Made by a program: the position numbers and the translations under genes
Source: Panaeolus papilionaceus
Taxonomy: Eukaryota; Basidiomycota; Agaricomycetes; Agaricales
Reading direction: 5' to 3'
Length of the DNA: 64,000 nt
NCBI GenBank assembly: GCA_015501605.1
Contig: JADNRZ010000020.1
Coordinates: forward strand, 868,001-932,000
Part shown: in pieces, positions 22,888 to 35,064 of the stretch
How the letters are laid out: each line of letters opens with the position of its first letter
How positions within the stretch are numbered: position 1 is the first letter of the stretch
Notes under the pieces: model-generated
What the model saw: the letters and a program-made list of their open reading frames with translations, nothing else
What the model was told of the DNA's origin: nothing
Database searches by the model: none

Positions 22888-24289
22888 TTACCTATCTGAG
22901 AAAATGGTATCAAATTCTATGGTGGTCGAGTCGTCATTCAATGAGGTGCTCTCCGAGGCTGATGAGGACCGCGTAATGGTCAATTTGCGCATATTGAGAA
23001 TCAATCTACATCCCTAGATACGGTGAAGATATTCATTAATTCTTGCAAATAAGCAAGAGTAAGGAGCCACTCACGCCGATCGAAAGCAGCCCAATGAACC
23101 ATCTATGGGAAGGGATTTTAGACCGACATTGGCAGTGTAAGAAATGAGGACAATCGTACGCAGACGAGACATTCCACCACAAGGGACCTTGTCCCTTGAC
23201 AACTTCCATACTGATAACTGTCGATATCATCGCTGTCGTAAAAATGAGTCAGAAGGCGACATCAGATAGGCGCTGCTTGACTGATAACGTACCAGCTAGC
23301 ATAATAAAGATAGCAATGCCGTCCCGTACCATCAGACTCACGAGGGGTGTTCGATGCCATCTTGACCTCCTGTTTAAGAATATTTTCCGAACTGTGGATA
23401 TCACAACTGTCCCTTGCACGAGGGCGGTACCGAGCCTGAAAAAAATTCCGTCAATGTACGCAAGTCGTAAAGTTATCCAGAGAATCTGACTGACGCGAAG
23501 ACTAACATGGGACCTGCGCGCATTTTAGTGGTCCCACAAACCTCCCCCGTTGCCGACAATTGGTGGAGACTTGACAGGTCATGCAGAGGTTGAGTAGACC
23601 GAATCATCAGGGCAGAGCCAACGATCTCGCACAAAGTTCCGACTAGAAATATCGACGTAAGAATGCGTCCCACCCCACGATTGCAGCTGTAAAGAGCATG
23701 TACTGTGTGTGGGGAACGCTCATCAGTTATCATCACTGGCAATAGTGATACGACGCTTAGCGCATACCACGAATCATGAGGATAGCCTCGACGCAAGATA
23801 TCATGAGCTGTGCGCAAACTCCTTTGGCAATGAACGTGGCCATGCACAGTTTCCATGAAGCCCGCCGATTTCCCAACTCGTTTAGAACGAGAGTTGACCT
23901 ATTTAAAGAACAGGGTAAGCGAGATTTTGCTAGGAAAGAGATTCAAGTAAGCACTAAAGCTGGCACAGATGATGCTTACACCTGGGCTACTAGTCCAAAG
24001 TACCTAGACCAGGCATAAAGATACGTGGCAGGTCTCTTCGGGGTGCTAATATAACAAATTGGCTCAGTATCAGGGAATGAAGAAATGAGAGCTCACTTGG
24101 TGAAAAACTCAATCTCAGCAGGCAGATCGTTGAGATATTCAAGAAGCTGGAGGACGAGAGCCGAGACTGATTCACGAAAAATGGTTAGGAAACAGGGAGT
24201 AGAAACCAGGGTAGGGACAACCCACATGTCGCTGCATGGAACCCCCAAAGTACCCAAGGTACCTCAGTTGGACTTGTCGCTCCACTCAT
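22888..24289 (-). CDS. DUF6533-type seven-helix membrane protein (minus copy B)
   Basis: Start at 24289 (MSGATSPTEVPWVLWGFHAA, then a GTGGGT donor). Following exons read ALVLQLLEYLNDLPAEIEFF, PATYLYAWSRYFGLVAQ, a block ending CVEAILMIR, then GVGRILTSIFLVGTLCEIVG, and TVISMEVVKGQGPLWWNVSS. The last exon ends CRLILNMRK..IEFDTIFSDR with the stop at 22888. These blocks match the gene at 25051-26470 one by one, showing two tandem paralogs. Predicted integral membrane protein with a cytoplasmic serine/threonine-rich tail. Several inner splice sites were matched only by comparison with the paralog, so the exon list is not given. Confidence 0.7.
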
Positions 24290-25050
24290 GTCTGAGTTTG
24301 AGAGAATTAAAAACACAGAGGCTAAATTCTCGCTGAGGCCTTGATGAGATAGGAGGCTAGTAAGTAAGGTAATGTGGTTGTGAAGAATGGGGCTTAAAGC
24401 ATTATAACACCCAGTTGGGGCGACCGATTGTGGACACTCAGAAGTCGATTGAATAGTTTGAATTCAACAAAAGTAACAGCGTGTGAAGTGGCAACATGAT
24501 TGGAGGACGGCGACCATACCATTCTGATACAGGGGCATGTAAGGGCTGTCGATGTATTTCCCAGTGCTCAGAAGGATTTTCTCTAGTAGAACAGGTTTTT
24601 GTATTGCTGTCATTTCCATTGAGACTGGCCGAGTTGTCCAGGTTAACGGCTGTTTAAATTGGATTCACATTATAAGTTAAAGTTGCATGCAAATTCGGGA
24701 TGTACTCATTGATTCGTTACTCAACAGCGGAGTCAAGACTTTCTGCTTCAAGCAAAGTGTCGACCAATCCGATCGTAGTAAGGTAGGGCTCATGACTACC
24801 AATTCCAACCGCACATCATGAGAAGGATCGAAAAATGAGACAGCTAGTCGTTCCGGTAGAACACCGAGAAGAATTTTGACTTCAAGAAAAGAGCTGCTCA
24901 GAAATTTCCTATTTTAAAATACAATTCCGAAGAAACCCAAAGTAAAACCTATATATATGAAATAAATACCGCAATACGAAGTACGAACGTCAATTCAAGA
25001 CTATTCCAACTTTAAACTTTGTGTGGAGTCCAAGGCACCAGGGCTGTCCC
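24290..25050. other. Spacer between the two minus-strand DUF6533 genes
   Basis: No gene seen. It should contain the promoter of copy B and the 3' flank of copy A. Confidence 0.5.
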
Positions 25051-26470
25051 TCAGGAGTCCGAAAAGATGGTGTCCAACTCTATGACCGACGACATGCTGG
25101 AGTAGCTCCTTACATGAATTTCCGCATTCGAAGAAGTCAATGGTCGATTAGCTCCTAATTTGTATATGTTGAGGACGAGCCGACATCCCTGTGCGTATTC
25201 AAGCCAGTCAGTCACAGTTACCAATGCAGCAGAGAAAAAATAATCTACGTACGCCAATGGACAGCAACCCAATGAACCATCTAAAAGGAAAAATGAATGA
25301 AATCTGCTACAAGCCTCACAGGTTGGTTTTAGACATACGCAAAACTGACGTTCCAGACCAATGGTCCTCGTGCCTCGATGATTTCTGCGCTTATCACCGT
25401 CGACATGATTGCTATAGTTACAATATTTTAGCAGACTGCACAAAAAAATGAGCGCAACGCACCAGCTAGCACAACGAAGACAGCGACGCCATCCCTTACA
25501 ACAACCGATATAATGGGTGATCGAGACCAGTTTGACCTTCTGTTCATGCACACTTTTCCGAGGGTGGCAAATAAGGCAGTCCCATGAACCAGAGCACAAC
25601 CTAGCCTAAGAAGTTTTTAGAAAGAAAATACAAGCATACGTGAAAGCATACTCACCCACACAGGATCAGGTTGGGGTTGAATTGATTGACGGCGCACACT
25701 TCACCAGAGGCGGATAGCTGTTTGAGCTTGGAGGGTTCATACAAGGGCTCAACATTGGATATGACCAACCACGAGCCGGTAATCTCGCAAAGGGTTCCAA
25801 TGAAGAAAATAGATCCGAGTATTCGCCCTATGGTAGCATCGCAACGGTATAATGCATAGACTGGGGGGATATAAGTTCCTGAGATCCAGAAAGCACAAGA
25901 ATGAGACGACGGTTCATACCACGAATCATGAGAATGGCCTCCATGCATGAAATTGCCAGCTGTGAACAGATTCCCCTCGCAATGAACGTGGCCATACATA
26001 GCTTCCAGGACGCGCGATAATTACTCAACTCGTTGAGAGTAAGCGTGGTCCTGGTGAAATATAAGCGCGTGAGTTGGGCTTTTGTTGGATATAAGGCTTA
26101 CAAGCTGCGACAGAATTGGCGCTGTGCGCGATGCTTACACCTGGGCAATCAAACCAAAATACCTCGACCATGCATACAGATAGGTAGCAGGTTTTCTTGG
26201 ACTGGTGCCCACAATGTCAGCCTACCGTCGTACCGTGAAATGTGCAGAAATTCGCACCCTGAAAAAAGCTTAATCTCAGTTGGTAGGTCGTTCAGATACT
26301 CCAGAATCTGAAGGAATAAGGGTGTGACTGATGACCGTAGAATGGTACCATAGTTAATGAAGCGACTTTTGGGAAGGAGTTATAATACAATGATCCTCAC
26401 AGGTTGCCGCACGAAAGGCCCAGAGCACCCGTGATGCTTCAGTGGAAATGACCGGTGATATGTGGCTCAT
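25051..26470 (-). CDS. DUF6533-type seven-helix membrane protein (minus copy A)
   Basis: Exon 1 (26401-26470) encodes MSHISPVISTEASRVLWAFR; the next exon begins near 26327 with PLFLQILEYLNDLPTEI. Further blocks: PATYLYAWSRYFGLIAQ, SCMEAILMIR, ATIGRILGSIFFIGTLCEIT, then ALVHGTALFATLGKV and PIISVVVRDGVAVFVVLAG, TVISAEIIEARGPLVWNVSF, and a last exon with CRLVLNIYKL ending IELDTIFSDS at 25051. Family and topology are as for the tandem copy at 22888-24289. Role unknown. Confidence 0.72.
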
Positions 26471-26878
26471 AGGCAGACGAAGGGAGTACCGTGGAGGTCA
26501 AGCGCGAAGAAAAACTCGCTCGTTGGAACTGGCATTTGTGTAAACGGTAAGGAGTCCGCGGACCAAAACAACTCTGACCAACATGAGACCATCAACTTCC
26601 AACCCTTCGATGGCCCTTGGGGCAATGTTTACTCATCCCATTTATCTGTCCCTGCAGGCAAGACCCAACCAGGATCGATTCTGTCATTCAAATTTGCTAA
26701 TCGGTAGATAGATTGGCTCAAGATCGAGGCAATCGGTTCTAAGACTTTGGTCGTCAAAAGTTAGAAGAGAAAAAGGAAATTCTAATTTCACAGTATTGAA
26801 AAATACATAATGATATGAAACTCGAGAAGTATGTTTTAAAAAGAACTTTAAGATGTAATGGATATGTTGGAGTATCGC
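26471..26878. other. Intergenic, no gene seen
   Basis: AT-rich 3' flank of the second cellobiohydrolase and upstream region of the DUF6533 copy A. One short ORF (26462-26707, plus) has no support. Confidence 0.5.
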
Positions 26879-28549
26879 TTATAGACATTGGCTGTAAAAG
26901 GGGTTGGAGACCACACAAGAGCTGCCGGAGGCGCACCTGGTTGGACCAGTCCAGCCTTGGCCACCGCTAGTATGAAAGATTTGTTAGAACAGCTCCTTCA
27001 GAGTGGATGAGATGAAAGAAATACTCACCATTGGCCGTACTTGGTTTGAGTAGCACTAGGAGCGCTGCTGGTGGTGGTTGGGGTTCCTCCTCCACCGGTA
27101 CCGCTGGGGGTGCTGCCGGAGCCGTATGTGCTGCCGATGTCACCGACCTTGATGTTCGAGTAAGTGACAGACGAGTTGGGTGCGTTCTTCTCGATATCCT
27201 CGGGCTTGCCAGAGGTGGTGGGGCAGGTACCACGAGCGACACCAGGCGCGCTGGGGTCGGCGTCAGCGGGGAAGGTCGAGTCGAGCCAGAGCATGTTGAC
27301 AGCATGGTCGTCCCAGATGGACAGAACCAGGACCATTCCTGCCTTCAAACCCGCTCCCATACCACGGAGACCACCCTTGGCCTGGAACTGCTTGGTGTCG
27401 CCGAATAGGGTCTTTTGGGTATCGCAGTACTGGTCGGTGATCGAGTCCATGCTTGGGTCGAGTCCTGGAACGTTGACCTTGGAGTTCTGGATGACGACGC
27501 CGTTTTGGACGTAGAGACGACGGATTTCTTTGAGGTTACCATTGGCGGTGCCATCGCTGCTGATGAATTGGGTGACGATGGTGAATTTCTTGGTAGTGTC
27601 AACCTTCTTGCCGGCACCGTAGAAGGATTTATCGCCCATGCGGTAGGAGTTGAAATCGCAACCGTCGGGATCACAGACGGTGGCGTAGCGGTCATCACCA
27701 CCGCAAGCAGCACCTGAGCAGCGGGTCTGTCCCCCGGGATTGCAAGGGTGAGGGGTGAAGGCGGCAGCGTTGTTGTTGGCCTCCCAGATATCCATCTCGT
27801 TACAGCAGGTACCGTAGTTTCCATGACCAGAGTTGGCATCGCCAGCGCCTGACCAGCCGACGACATTGGCCTAGGTATAACAAAATGAATTTGATGTTGC
27901 TTCATCCACACTTTTATTGAAGAATACGCACCTCTCCGTTGATGAACTTGATATCACGAGGGCACTGAGAGTCGCAGTATCCGGTTCCGTACTTGGCACC
28001 AGCCTTGTTACCAGAGTACTTGGACATACCACCATCGGCGTCCATCTGAGAGAAGTAGACGGCACCGTTGAGACCGCATCCGAGGTTGGAAACATCGACG
28101 TCGAAGGTGAATTCCTGGTTCATAAGCTTGAACATCTCGTAGGAAGTGTCGGAGGCCATCAAGTAGACACGGGAGCCGACATTGCTGCCACTGGTGTTCT
28201 GAGTAACGAATTTGAGGGTGAGTGCGTTGCCGCTGGCGGTGATACCGTAGGTTCCCGGGTAATCGGCACCGTCGAGGGCGCAGTTGGCAGCACAGGTCTT
28301 GCCATCGGGGCAGATGGTGGTGTTGAACGAGTTACCGGTGTAGCAGTTGGTGTAGCCGTTCTTGTCGTGGAGCCAGCGCCAGTTGGAGTCGAGAACGATG
28401 CGTCCCTGAGATTGAGTAGCGCAGCCTCCACTCTTGGTACACTTGGCCCAGGAGAGGGTGGGGTGGGTTTCAGCTGTGACGGTTCCGACCTGTTGGCCGA
28501 GAGCCATGGCGAGCATGGAAAGGGTGACGAGAGCAGCTTTTGGGAACAT
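26879..28549 (-). CDS. cbh1: GH7 cellobiohydrolase with C-terminal CBM1 (copy B)
   Basis: Exons 27932-28549, 27029-27870 and 26879-26966 give 515 residues. Exon 1 encodes the same 206 residues as copy A, with only about eight silent base changes visible. Exon 2 has a handful of substitutions and two fewer residues (one Asp before the active-site loop, one Gly in the linker). The NEMDIWEAN catalytic motif and the four-cysteine CBM1 are intact; the CBM1 surface differs ([11 protein letters not shown] instead of [11 protein letters not shown]). Secreted cellulase acting from the reducing chain end. It lies about 14 kb from copy A in the same orientation, with unrelated genes between them. Confidence 0.96.
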
Positions 28550-28644
28550 GGTGGAGAAGAAGAGGACCGTTGAACCTGAGTACGACCGGTATTACAGTTG
28601 TAGAACTGATGAAGAACTTTTTGAAAGCGCTGACCCCTCTCGCT

Positions 28645-28652
28645 TTTATACT
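28645..28652 (-). promoter_or_regulatory. TATA box of cbh copy B
   Basis: TATAAAAG on the minus strand roughly 100 bp before the ATG, equivalent to the TATA-like element of copy A. Confidence 0.55.
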
Positions 28653-28669
28653 TGAAAAGTTCACGGATA

Positions 28670-28677
28670 ATGTCCGG
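28670..28677 (-). promoter_or_regulatory. CCGGACAT motif upstream of cbh copy B
   Basis: Same octamer and same distance from the start codon as at 12834-12841 in copy A, although the surrounding promoter has diverged. Confidence 0.4.
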
Positions 28678-28699
28678 TGTAGTTTGTTGTAAAATCGAT

Positions 28700-31105
28700 T
28701 TGAGTCAAATTTCTAACATGTTCCGAGATGTCGTCCAGCGAGATAGGGAACAATATAATGTAAGGTACCTCGAATGCATCACTCGTGGCAGGGCAGGTCT
28801 AGCAGGTTTAAAAATAGATTATAGGAGGCATCACGCTCACAATCGCCTTGGCGCCAAAGGGTGGACGTGACGCGTTGACACTTGATTGCCTCGGGATAGC
28901 TACATAAGGGTCAGAGCTCGCAGGGTAATTAAGCCGGAGAGCTTCCTCGAATGCACCCGAAGTGAACGCGACGGTGGACAATATCCTTCGAGCGTTAATA
29001 CAGAGCTAATGAAGCGCGTTTTGTTGTCGGTCCAGTTAGCTTATTTTCTGTCGAAAGACGCCCGTTGTGAAGTGGAGTGGAGTGGAGTAGATTTGATTCC
29101 AACTTTATTCTGGTGAGGAGCTCTTGTGGTCCGTATTTTTTGCGTGGGACTTTGTTGTAGCTCCTCGTCACGATCCATATTCAGCGTTCTATTCATAGTT
29201 CATCTCATGTGCCAAGACAGCTCAACATCTCCACACCCTGAGTGTTTAGTTATCGTTATAAACCCCGTTGGGGATATTTGAGCTCAATCTGGGGTTGAAT
29301 TTTAGGGGAATTTAGACATGACATAAATCCAAGATATCCAAGGTACGAGCTTGAATTGGCAGGTATGTACACAAGTCGTGGATGCTCACAAGCTTTCCTC
29401 AGCCTAGCGTTACGGGAGTAAATATCTGTCGTGGGGCGCCGGTAACCTCACAGCTTCGCTGGTAGATACAGGGTCGACGTAGCACACTTATCAGCTGAGA
29501 ATTACCGGGGTATATCCAACATAACTCTACAGCAGCTGATCGATGGTGTCTGTAAAATGAAACAGATATAGTTGAAGAAGCGGGGTTGAGATCCGTGATG
29601 ACCAGCGAAGCCAAGCTAAAAATAGACGCCCAAAAGCCTCCGATTCAGATTTCCCCGTCTTCCTCCCCCTTTATGCTCTTTGACAGCAAGACTATGCGTA
29701 GACGAGTTTTCTCGGGGAAATTAAATGGAGCGTATGACATTCCCCCGTAGTCGAAGTACGCGAACGCCAAAGTCGGTACGCGAGCAGAGCGCACGGAAAT
29801 ACGATTTTGTTTCGGGACTACGATTCTGAAATTTCTGCGGAGAAACAACATCTATTCTATTGTGAGTTTTCTTCTTTTCTCCGTTGTAGAAGCACACACT
29901 CTTAATGAATGAATTGCATCTGATGTTTCCTCGGTATCATCATCAGTGGTGTGAATGCATAGGCGAGTGGAGCTTGATGCTGTTGTCGGTGCCCAAGTAC
30001 CCTTACGTCGTTCCCAATCCATACACAATGAATATATTAGTTCTTTTACAGTTCTACGTTTGTATTGGGACCAGGGATATCTAGCGTTATCCAGTTTCCT
30101 CGCTCAAATCTAGCAGGTTAGTCGGTCTTGAACGTTGAGAGGCCATACAGGGAACGTTGAAAATATGATGCCGACATCATATTGTGCGGGTGCATCAGAA
30201 TAATTGATACGACTGTTTTCCGGAAACACGAAGTATCTGAATGCGGTATAGATCCGAAGGAAGTGGTTACTTACAACCTCCATTGCTGTGGGGTATTATC
30301 GACGGTCCATTCTACTCAGCGATAGGAGATGTCTCGCAAACCCTTTCTCCGTTTTTCTCCGCGTTCGCGCGTTCAAGCGTGTTCCCCGCATTATCGCGCT
30401 TATATTCTGGTAGGGTTTGTCCGAACAAAGAGCTTTCTGCATTGATAAAATGCTATCGTCGGCTTACCTCTTGATTTCGTGAATATCACGATATCGCGAT
30501 GCACACGATCAAGATACGAATATATTCAATTGAAGTCCTTGTATGATACCCGCTCGTGCATCACAGCATCAATCACCGCCTTGTCTCTAGACTAGTATCT
30601 GGGATTATATTCTCGTTCTTCAAGGTGCCAAAGTGGTGTTGTTCTCCCTCAATAAGGAAACTCCTAGAGCTTAGCTAGTAAAGCAGGATTTTCTCCCTCT
30701 GCCATTCCTCGACGCTGTACTTGATTTTCGATAGAGTCAATGTAAAAAGCATGATATCCATGAATCGACCAGCGCTTGGTTGGTGTTTGTCTCATCCATA
30801 CATCGTAGACCCCTTTAATTCATACACATTTATTGTCTGCCCGATTACATTGGTGGAACATCGGCATTCGCATTCGTTCCATGATCCATTTCCCAGCAAT
30901 AAAGCCGAGATAGTTTGAGTCTTAAGCATAAAACTCGTCCATACGTCCGTTACGGGTTTGGTAGATTTGCAGTCGGCTTTATACTAATACGCGTTGACTG
31001 TTATCGAATACAGCAACAAATCGCATGAATTAATATATGTTCGCCACCACGTGAAGCTATATATAGACCACATATAGGGGGTATTATTTCTTCGCTATAA
31101 GCGGA
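28700..31105. other. Long intergenic region
   Basis: Beyond the cellobiohydrolase promoter (similar to copy A up to about 28970) I see no gene. Short ORFs at 29645-29851 and 30241-30474 have no recognisable motif or partner exons. Confidence 0.45.
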
Positions 31106-31600
31106 TTACTCGGTCTTCTTAACGATGAGATTCACGATATCAACAGCCCTCTTGAACTTGACCTTCTCCTCGTCGGATGCCTTCACAAAGCTCTCACCAC
31201 CTCCACATCCTTGTGGGGCACCGTTCATCCATTCGAAATCGTCACTCCCAAATGCGATGCTGGTATCGAGGCCGTAGATGTCCTCACTGCCGGGTGGCTG
31301 TTCAGTTGGGAGCTCCTTGAGGATTGATTTGAGTTCATCAACGAGTGCAGTCGTATCGTCTTTCTTTGGGTCGATGCACTTGGGAGCAAGCTCGTTTAGA
31401 TTGGATGTACCGTCTTCGCGTAGCGCTGACATGATGTGTAGTTGATCATTAGCGTGCGTCACGGTATGAATTGCGTTTGGTGTAGGAGGCGCAAAGCCGC
31501 CTGCAATTCCTGTAACCTCGTATTAATAATGTAGTCCATGAGATGTTAAGGAGATGATTTATTTACCGTGTTGAAGCCTGAGAGAGAATTCGCTGGACAT
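31106..31600 (-). CDS. Small conserved-looking protein of unknown function
   Basis: Exons 31567-31600 and 31106-31509 (intron 31510-31566) give 145 residues, starting MSSEFSLRLQHG. The protein is acidic and soluble, with no signal peptide or membrane segment. Features: GGFAPPTPNAIHTV near the start, a Lys/Leu-rich helix (LVDELKSILKELP), and GAPQGCGGGESFVK before a charged C-terminal helix ending IVKKTE. The ATG sits at the start of the first exon; the downstream ATG at codon about 37 is less likely because the upstream exon joins cleanly. It shares a promoter region of 247 bp with the Cys-rich gene at 31848. I do not recognise the family. Confidence 0.65.
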
Positions 31601-31847
31601 TGTCGGTGTTGTGGTTGTTGTAGTTGAAAGGGATGGTGGAGGAGATAAGATGACAGATTCGGCCCCTTTTTCAGGATTCGATAAGCACAGCATCATGGGG
31701 ATTTTGGCTCCGGCCATAAGGTTAGGGTTATGAGCCTCCCTCCATGATGACATCACGAGGGTCACTCGGTACCACCATGGGTATCATAAAACCCCTGTCC
31801 ATTCATTCTTTCCTTACGACCACCATCACCTTTGTTTCAGCAACACC

Positions 31848-32160
31848 ATGGCCGTTACGAATTCTCAATACTTCCATCCCCAAGGCCAGGCTATAACCTA
31901 CCCAGAACGGGCCCATTCGAGGTTAGCGAGGGTGGAACAACAACCCGCACCACAGAGTATGATGATGGCCACAAAGTCACAAACGCCGCAAGGTGGTGTT
32001 GACTCGGAGGAGGCGCATGGTGTGAAGAGACTGCGGGGCGGGTGTGTACCATGTCCGGTACGTTGATAATTGAACTTGTCAGACACGAGGCGGTTGACGC
32101 TGACATTGATCCTAATAGAATGGAGGGTGCTGCTTCATCATCCCACTTCCTTGTTGCTGA
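31848..32160 (+). CDS. Small protein with a cysteine-rich hydrophobic tail
   Basis: Two exons (31848-32057 and 32119-32160) give 83 residues, starting MAVTNSQYFHPQGQAITYPE. The intron (GTACGT..AATAG) hides the tail, which reads GCVPCPNGGCCFIIPLPCC after splicing: six cysteines and a short hydrophobic core at the very C-terminus. This recalls tail-anchored or palmitoylated Cys-rich micropeptides such as CYSTM proteins, but the spacing is not the classical one. The leader is CACC-rich, as in other genes here. Role unknown; membrane association inferred. Confidence 0.6.
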
Positions 32161-32659
32161 TGAGCTGCGCAAGTGGACCAGGCCACGAGATGAGCAGGGT
32201 GAATGACGTGCTCTAGTTGGAAATGAACATTGAACACCGACGACATGAGGTGATTGGTGTGTGGCTATGACAGAGTCGATGATGTGCTGCGCTGCGGCCT
32301 AGAAATCGGACTATTAATAGGAACATTCCATAAACGTTGTGCAATTATTCTAGTACTTAATCAGCTCAGGGAACACACACGAACCCAAAAGGGTGTTATA
32401 ATATAAAGATGTTATTGTCATTCGTATCTAGTGTTTGTGCTCCTGCAGGCTTGTGTCTAGTTCCATACCCTCCACCATAATTAAAGGTAATGAATCAATT
32501 AATCGAAGCTACCAAAGCCTTGAATGCAACCAATCTAAAAAACATAGAGGAGACCTATACAGTTTCCGAGTTCGAAATTCGGTTTATGTGCGAGCTCCCC
32601 CTCGACGTTCAAAAAGAAGTTGTCCAACTCATTACGCAGTTCCTCTCGTTCACCTTCTC

Positions 32660-34024
32660 TCAGCTCTGCCTGAAGCACATGCAGACATAATCCAAAATCA
32701 CCATATTAAGCTTGGGGAAATTAATGTCAGAGGCGAGAATCTTGAAGAATTGCAACCAGGGTTCGGATGATGGCACTGGGTGAACCATGGCATGATCCAC
32801 GTCAGTATTTACTGAAAGAGCCAGCCTTTCAAGGACGTTATTTCCCGAGATGGATTCAAAGAATGCATGAATATCTTCGAATAATGTCGCGTAGGCATCG
32901 TCGTCCTCCGAAAAAGCGTCAAGTTCCAATGAGAGAGATGCCAGCGTGCGACATGTTGTTTGAAATCGAATATCATTGTCCAAAGCGAGAAGAGCATACG
33001 ACGAAAGGTTCGAGGGCGCTGTAGACACCTTTGTTATATTTGAAAACCTCGTCAATAAATAAATTCAACACTAACCTTCGAAATAAAGATCCTGAAGCGA
33101 TGGGACATGCTCCAATAAATCTCTTACGACCTCTATCTCGTCGTCTGAGTCAACCGCAACGTGGATCTTTTCCAATGCCATAAATGGTTTACGGTGAGCT
33201 ACCTTAGCATGCTCCACAAAGTAGTTCAGCACCGACAGAAGAAATTCATCTGAAAGACTTTTGAGGGAGATGGAGCGAAGACAAAAAGGAGGTAGCCGGG
33301 GACTGCCTGTGAAAGTATGTTCGGGTGGCGAGCTACCATGAAATCCTTGGAGGTCTAGTCTCTGAAGATTTGGGAAATGGTGAAGTGTCGACAACGGAAG
33401 CTCTGGCATGTAATTGCAGCTAAGGAAGGCAAGATTATGTGTCCTGTAATTGGTTGCCTCGCAAGGTAGTAGACCTGTTTCCAATAGCTCTAAGCTTTGC
33501 AATTTAGGGCAAGAAAAGACGTCCGATAACCGTAGGGGGTCGTGGTTAGCAAGGCTTAGAGAACGCAAACTGCCCTTTGAAATATATTTTGCGACGAGTT
33601 CGTTTCGTAGGGCGTGGATTCTGGAGTCCGGTTGTGGAGTATCTATACCCTCACGGCTGTTTAATCGACGAAGATAGGAAAACCCAAGCAGGATCTGCCT
33701 GCACCGCTCGAAGTCACTGGCGGACATCTTGGAGCCACTGGCATGGAGTTTCAAGACGCGAACGCGCAATTTGAGGTCTGGGTTGCGCTCCATGATGCCT
33801 ACGAGGCGCATGAGTTTGCGCTCTTTAGCTCCATGGAACCCGACCTCGACGATGGAGAAGATGTAGACTCTGCAGATGGATTGCATACGCTTGGATGCGA
33901 GTGCAGTTGCCCGAAGCGACGCGAGTTGTTGTCTTGTAAATTTTTCGTCCGAGTCTGTGGTGGCGCCTATGATATCAATGATCATGCTAAGTAGCTCCTC
34001 GGGTAGCCTAGGGTGAGGAACCAT
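32660..34024 (-). CDS. F-box/LRR family protein (second subfamily)
   Basis: Exons 33076-34024 and 32660-33018 (intron 33019-33075) join in frame to 435 residues. The N-terminus RLPEELLSMIIDIIG is a good F-box start, followed by LRATALASKRMQSICRVYIF. Leucine-rich repeats follow (LRSLSLAN, CPKLQSLELLETG, FPNLQRLDLQGF). The exon junction lies after VPSLQDLYFEG, exactly where the gene at 45334 has its only intron (SLEELFIQG), so these two are closer relatives. Predicted SCF substrate receptor. Confidence 0.78.
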
Positions 34025-35064
34025 GTTGAGAGACGTGAAGTGATGAAAGGAGTGTACAAGGGCGGCACTGTGTCAATGACCAACATCGTCTTTCGGCGAT
34101 TAAAATATTCAACTCAGCGATTTGTGACAAAACTGTGCGGCAAACGACAAAATCTGGTTCTTGCTTCGCCCTTGCTCGATGCTCATTGCTCATAGCGTTC
34201 GCACCCTCACATCAACGCTCACAGTCCCTGTCAGACCTGTTTGTGTGGGCTATCTGCTCGATTTGCTCCACAGACCAAAATTTTCAACATTGATGGACTC
34301 ACTATAGTATACATCTAGGACGAAATTCATTTATTTGCAAGTTTCACTTCAGCGAAATCTTACTGCGCGCTACAAGGTCGCAGAGAAATGGGAGTGTTTC
34401 CCTTCGACCCTGGCTTAGGATACTGCCCGACCCCGCTTGGACCCAGCCCCTGGCCTTACTAGGCAGATCACCGGTTATGGCTCCCATCCGGATGCCACTG
34501 CGATGCTCCGAATTCGAAGAGGTGTGGTCTATGGGCGTGCTTACTGATGACTGTACCGGACATTCTGACAGCCGATCTACTATGCAAGAGGTAGCCGGGC
34601 GTCCTCAACATTCGTCTTGTCAACAGATATCGTTTCCCAGACCATTACCTCTTAAGAAGACTTGAACGGTTTATGGTCATCTCTGTTTTAATTCAGTTTT
34701 TATCAACTCTCGAGACTCCTGTCCGACCATGCTTGAGGATCGAATTTAGTCTGATCAGACAATGCTGTGAATATCATAGGGGTAGCTGATCTCAGCCGAA
34801 AAGCTCGAGGCTCAAACGAATATTCGACAGGGAGGAGTGAATACGATATCGTATCGATAAGACAAAGTAGGGCTAGATGCATTCGTTTGTGACGTCTTTC
34901 GGTTGGAAAAATGGAAAGAGCGTTGCGCGTTTTGGGAGAGGAGTTGTTACAATAAGTATTAAAGGTGTCCACTGTCACCCGGTCATCTTAAGCTTACGCT
35001 TCTCCTTCTCTTGGCACTACCACTTGCAAATTCAGCGACTACCAAAGCTCCCTTCTCTCTGAAT
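34025..35064. other. Intergenic, no supported gene
   Basis: Only short ORFs without motifs. The last 100 bp form the leader of the aegerolysin-like locus. Confidence 0.45.
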
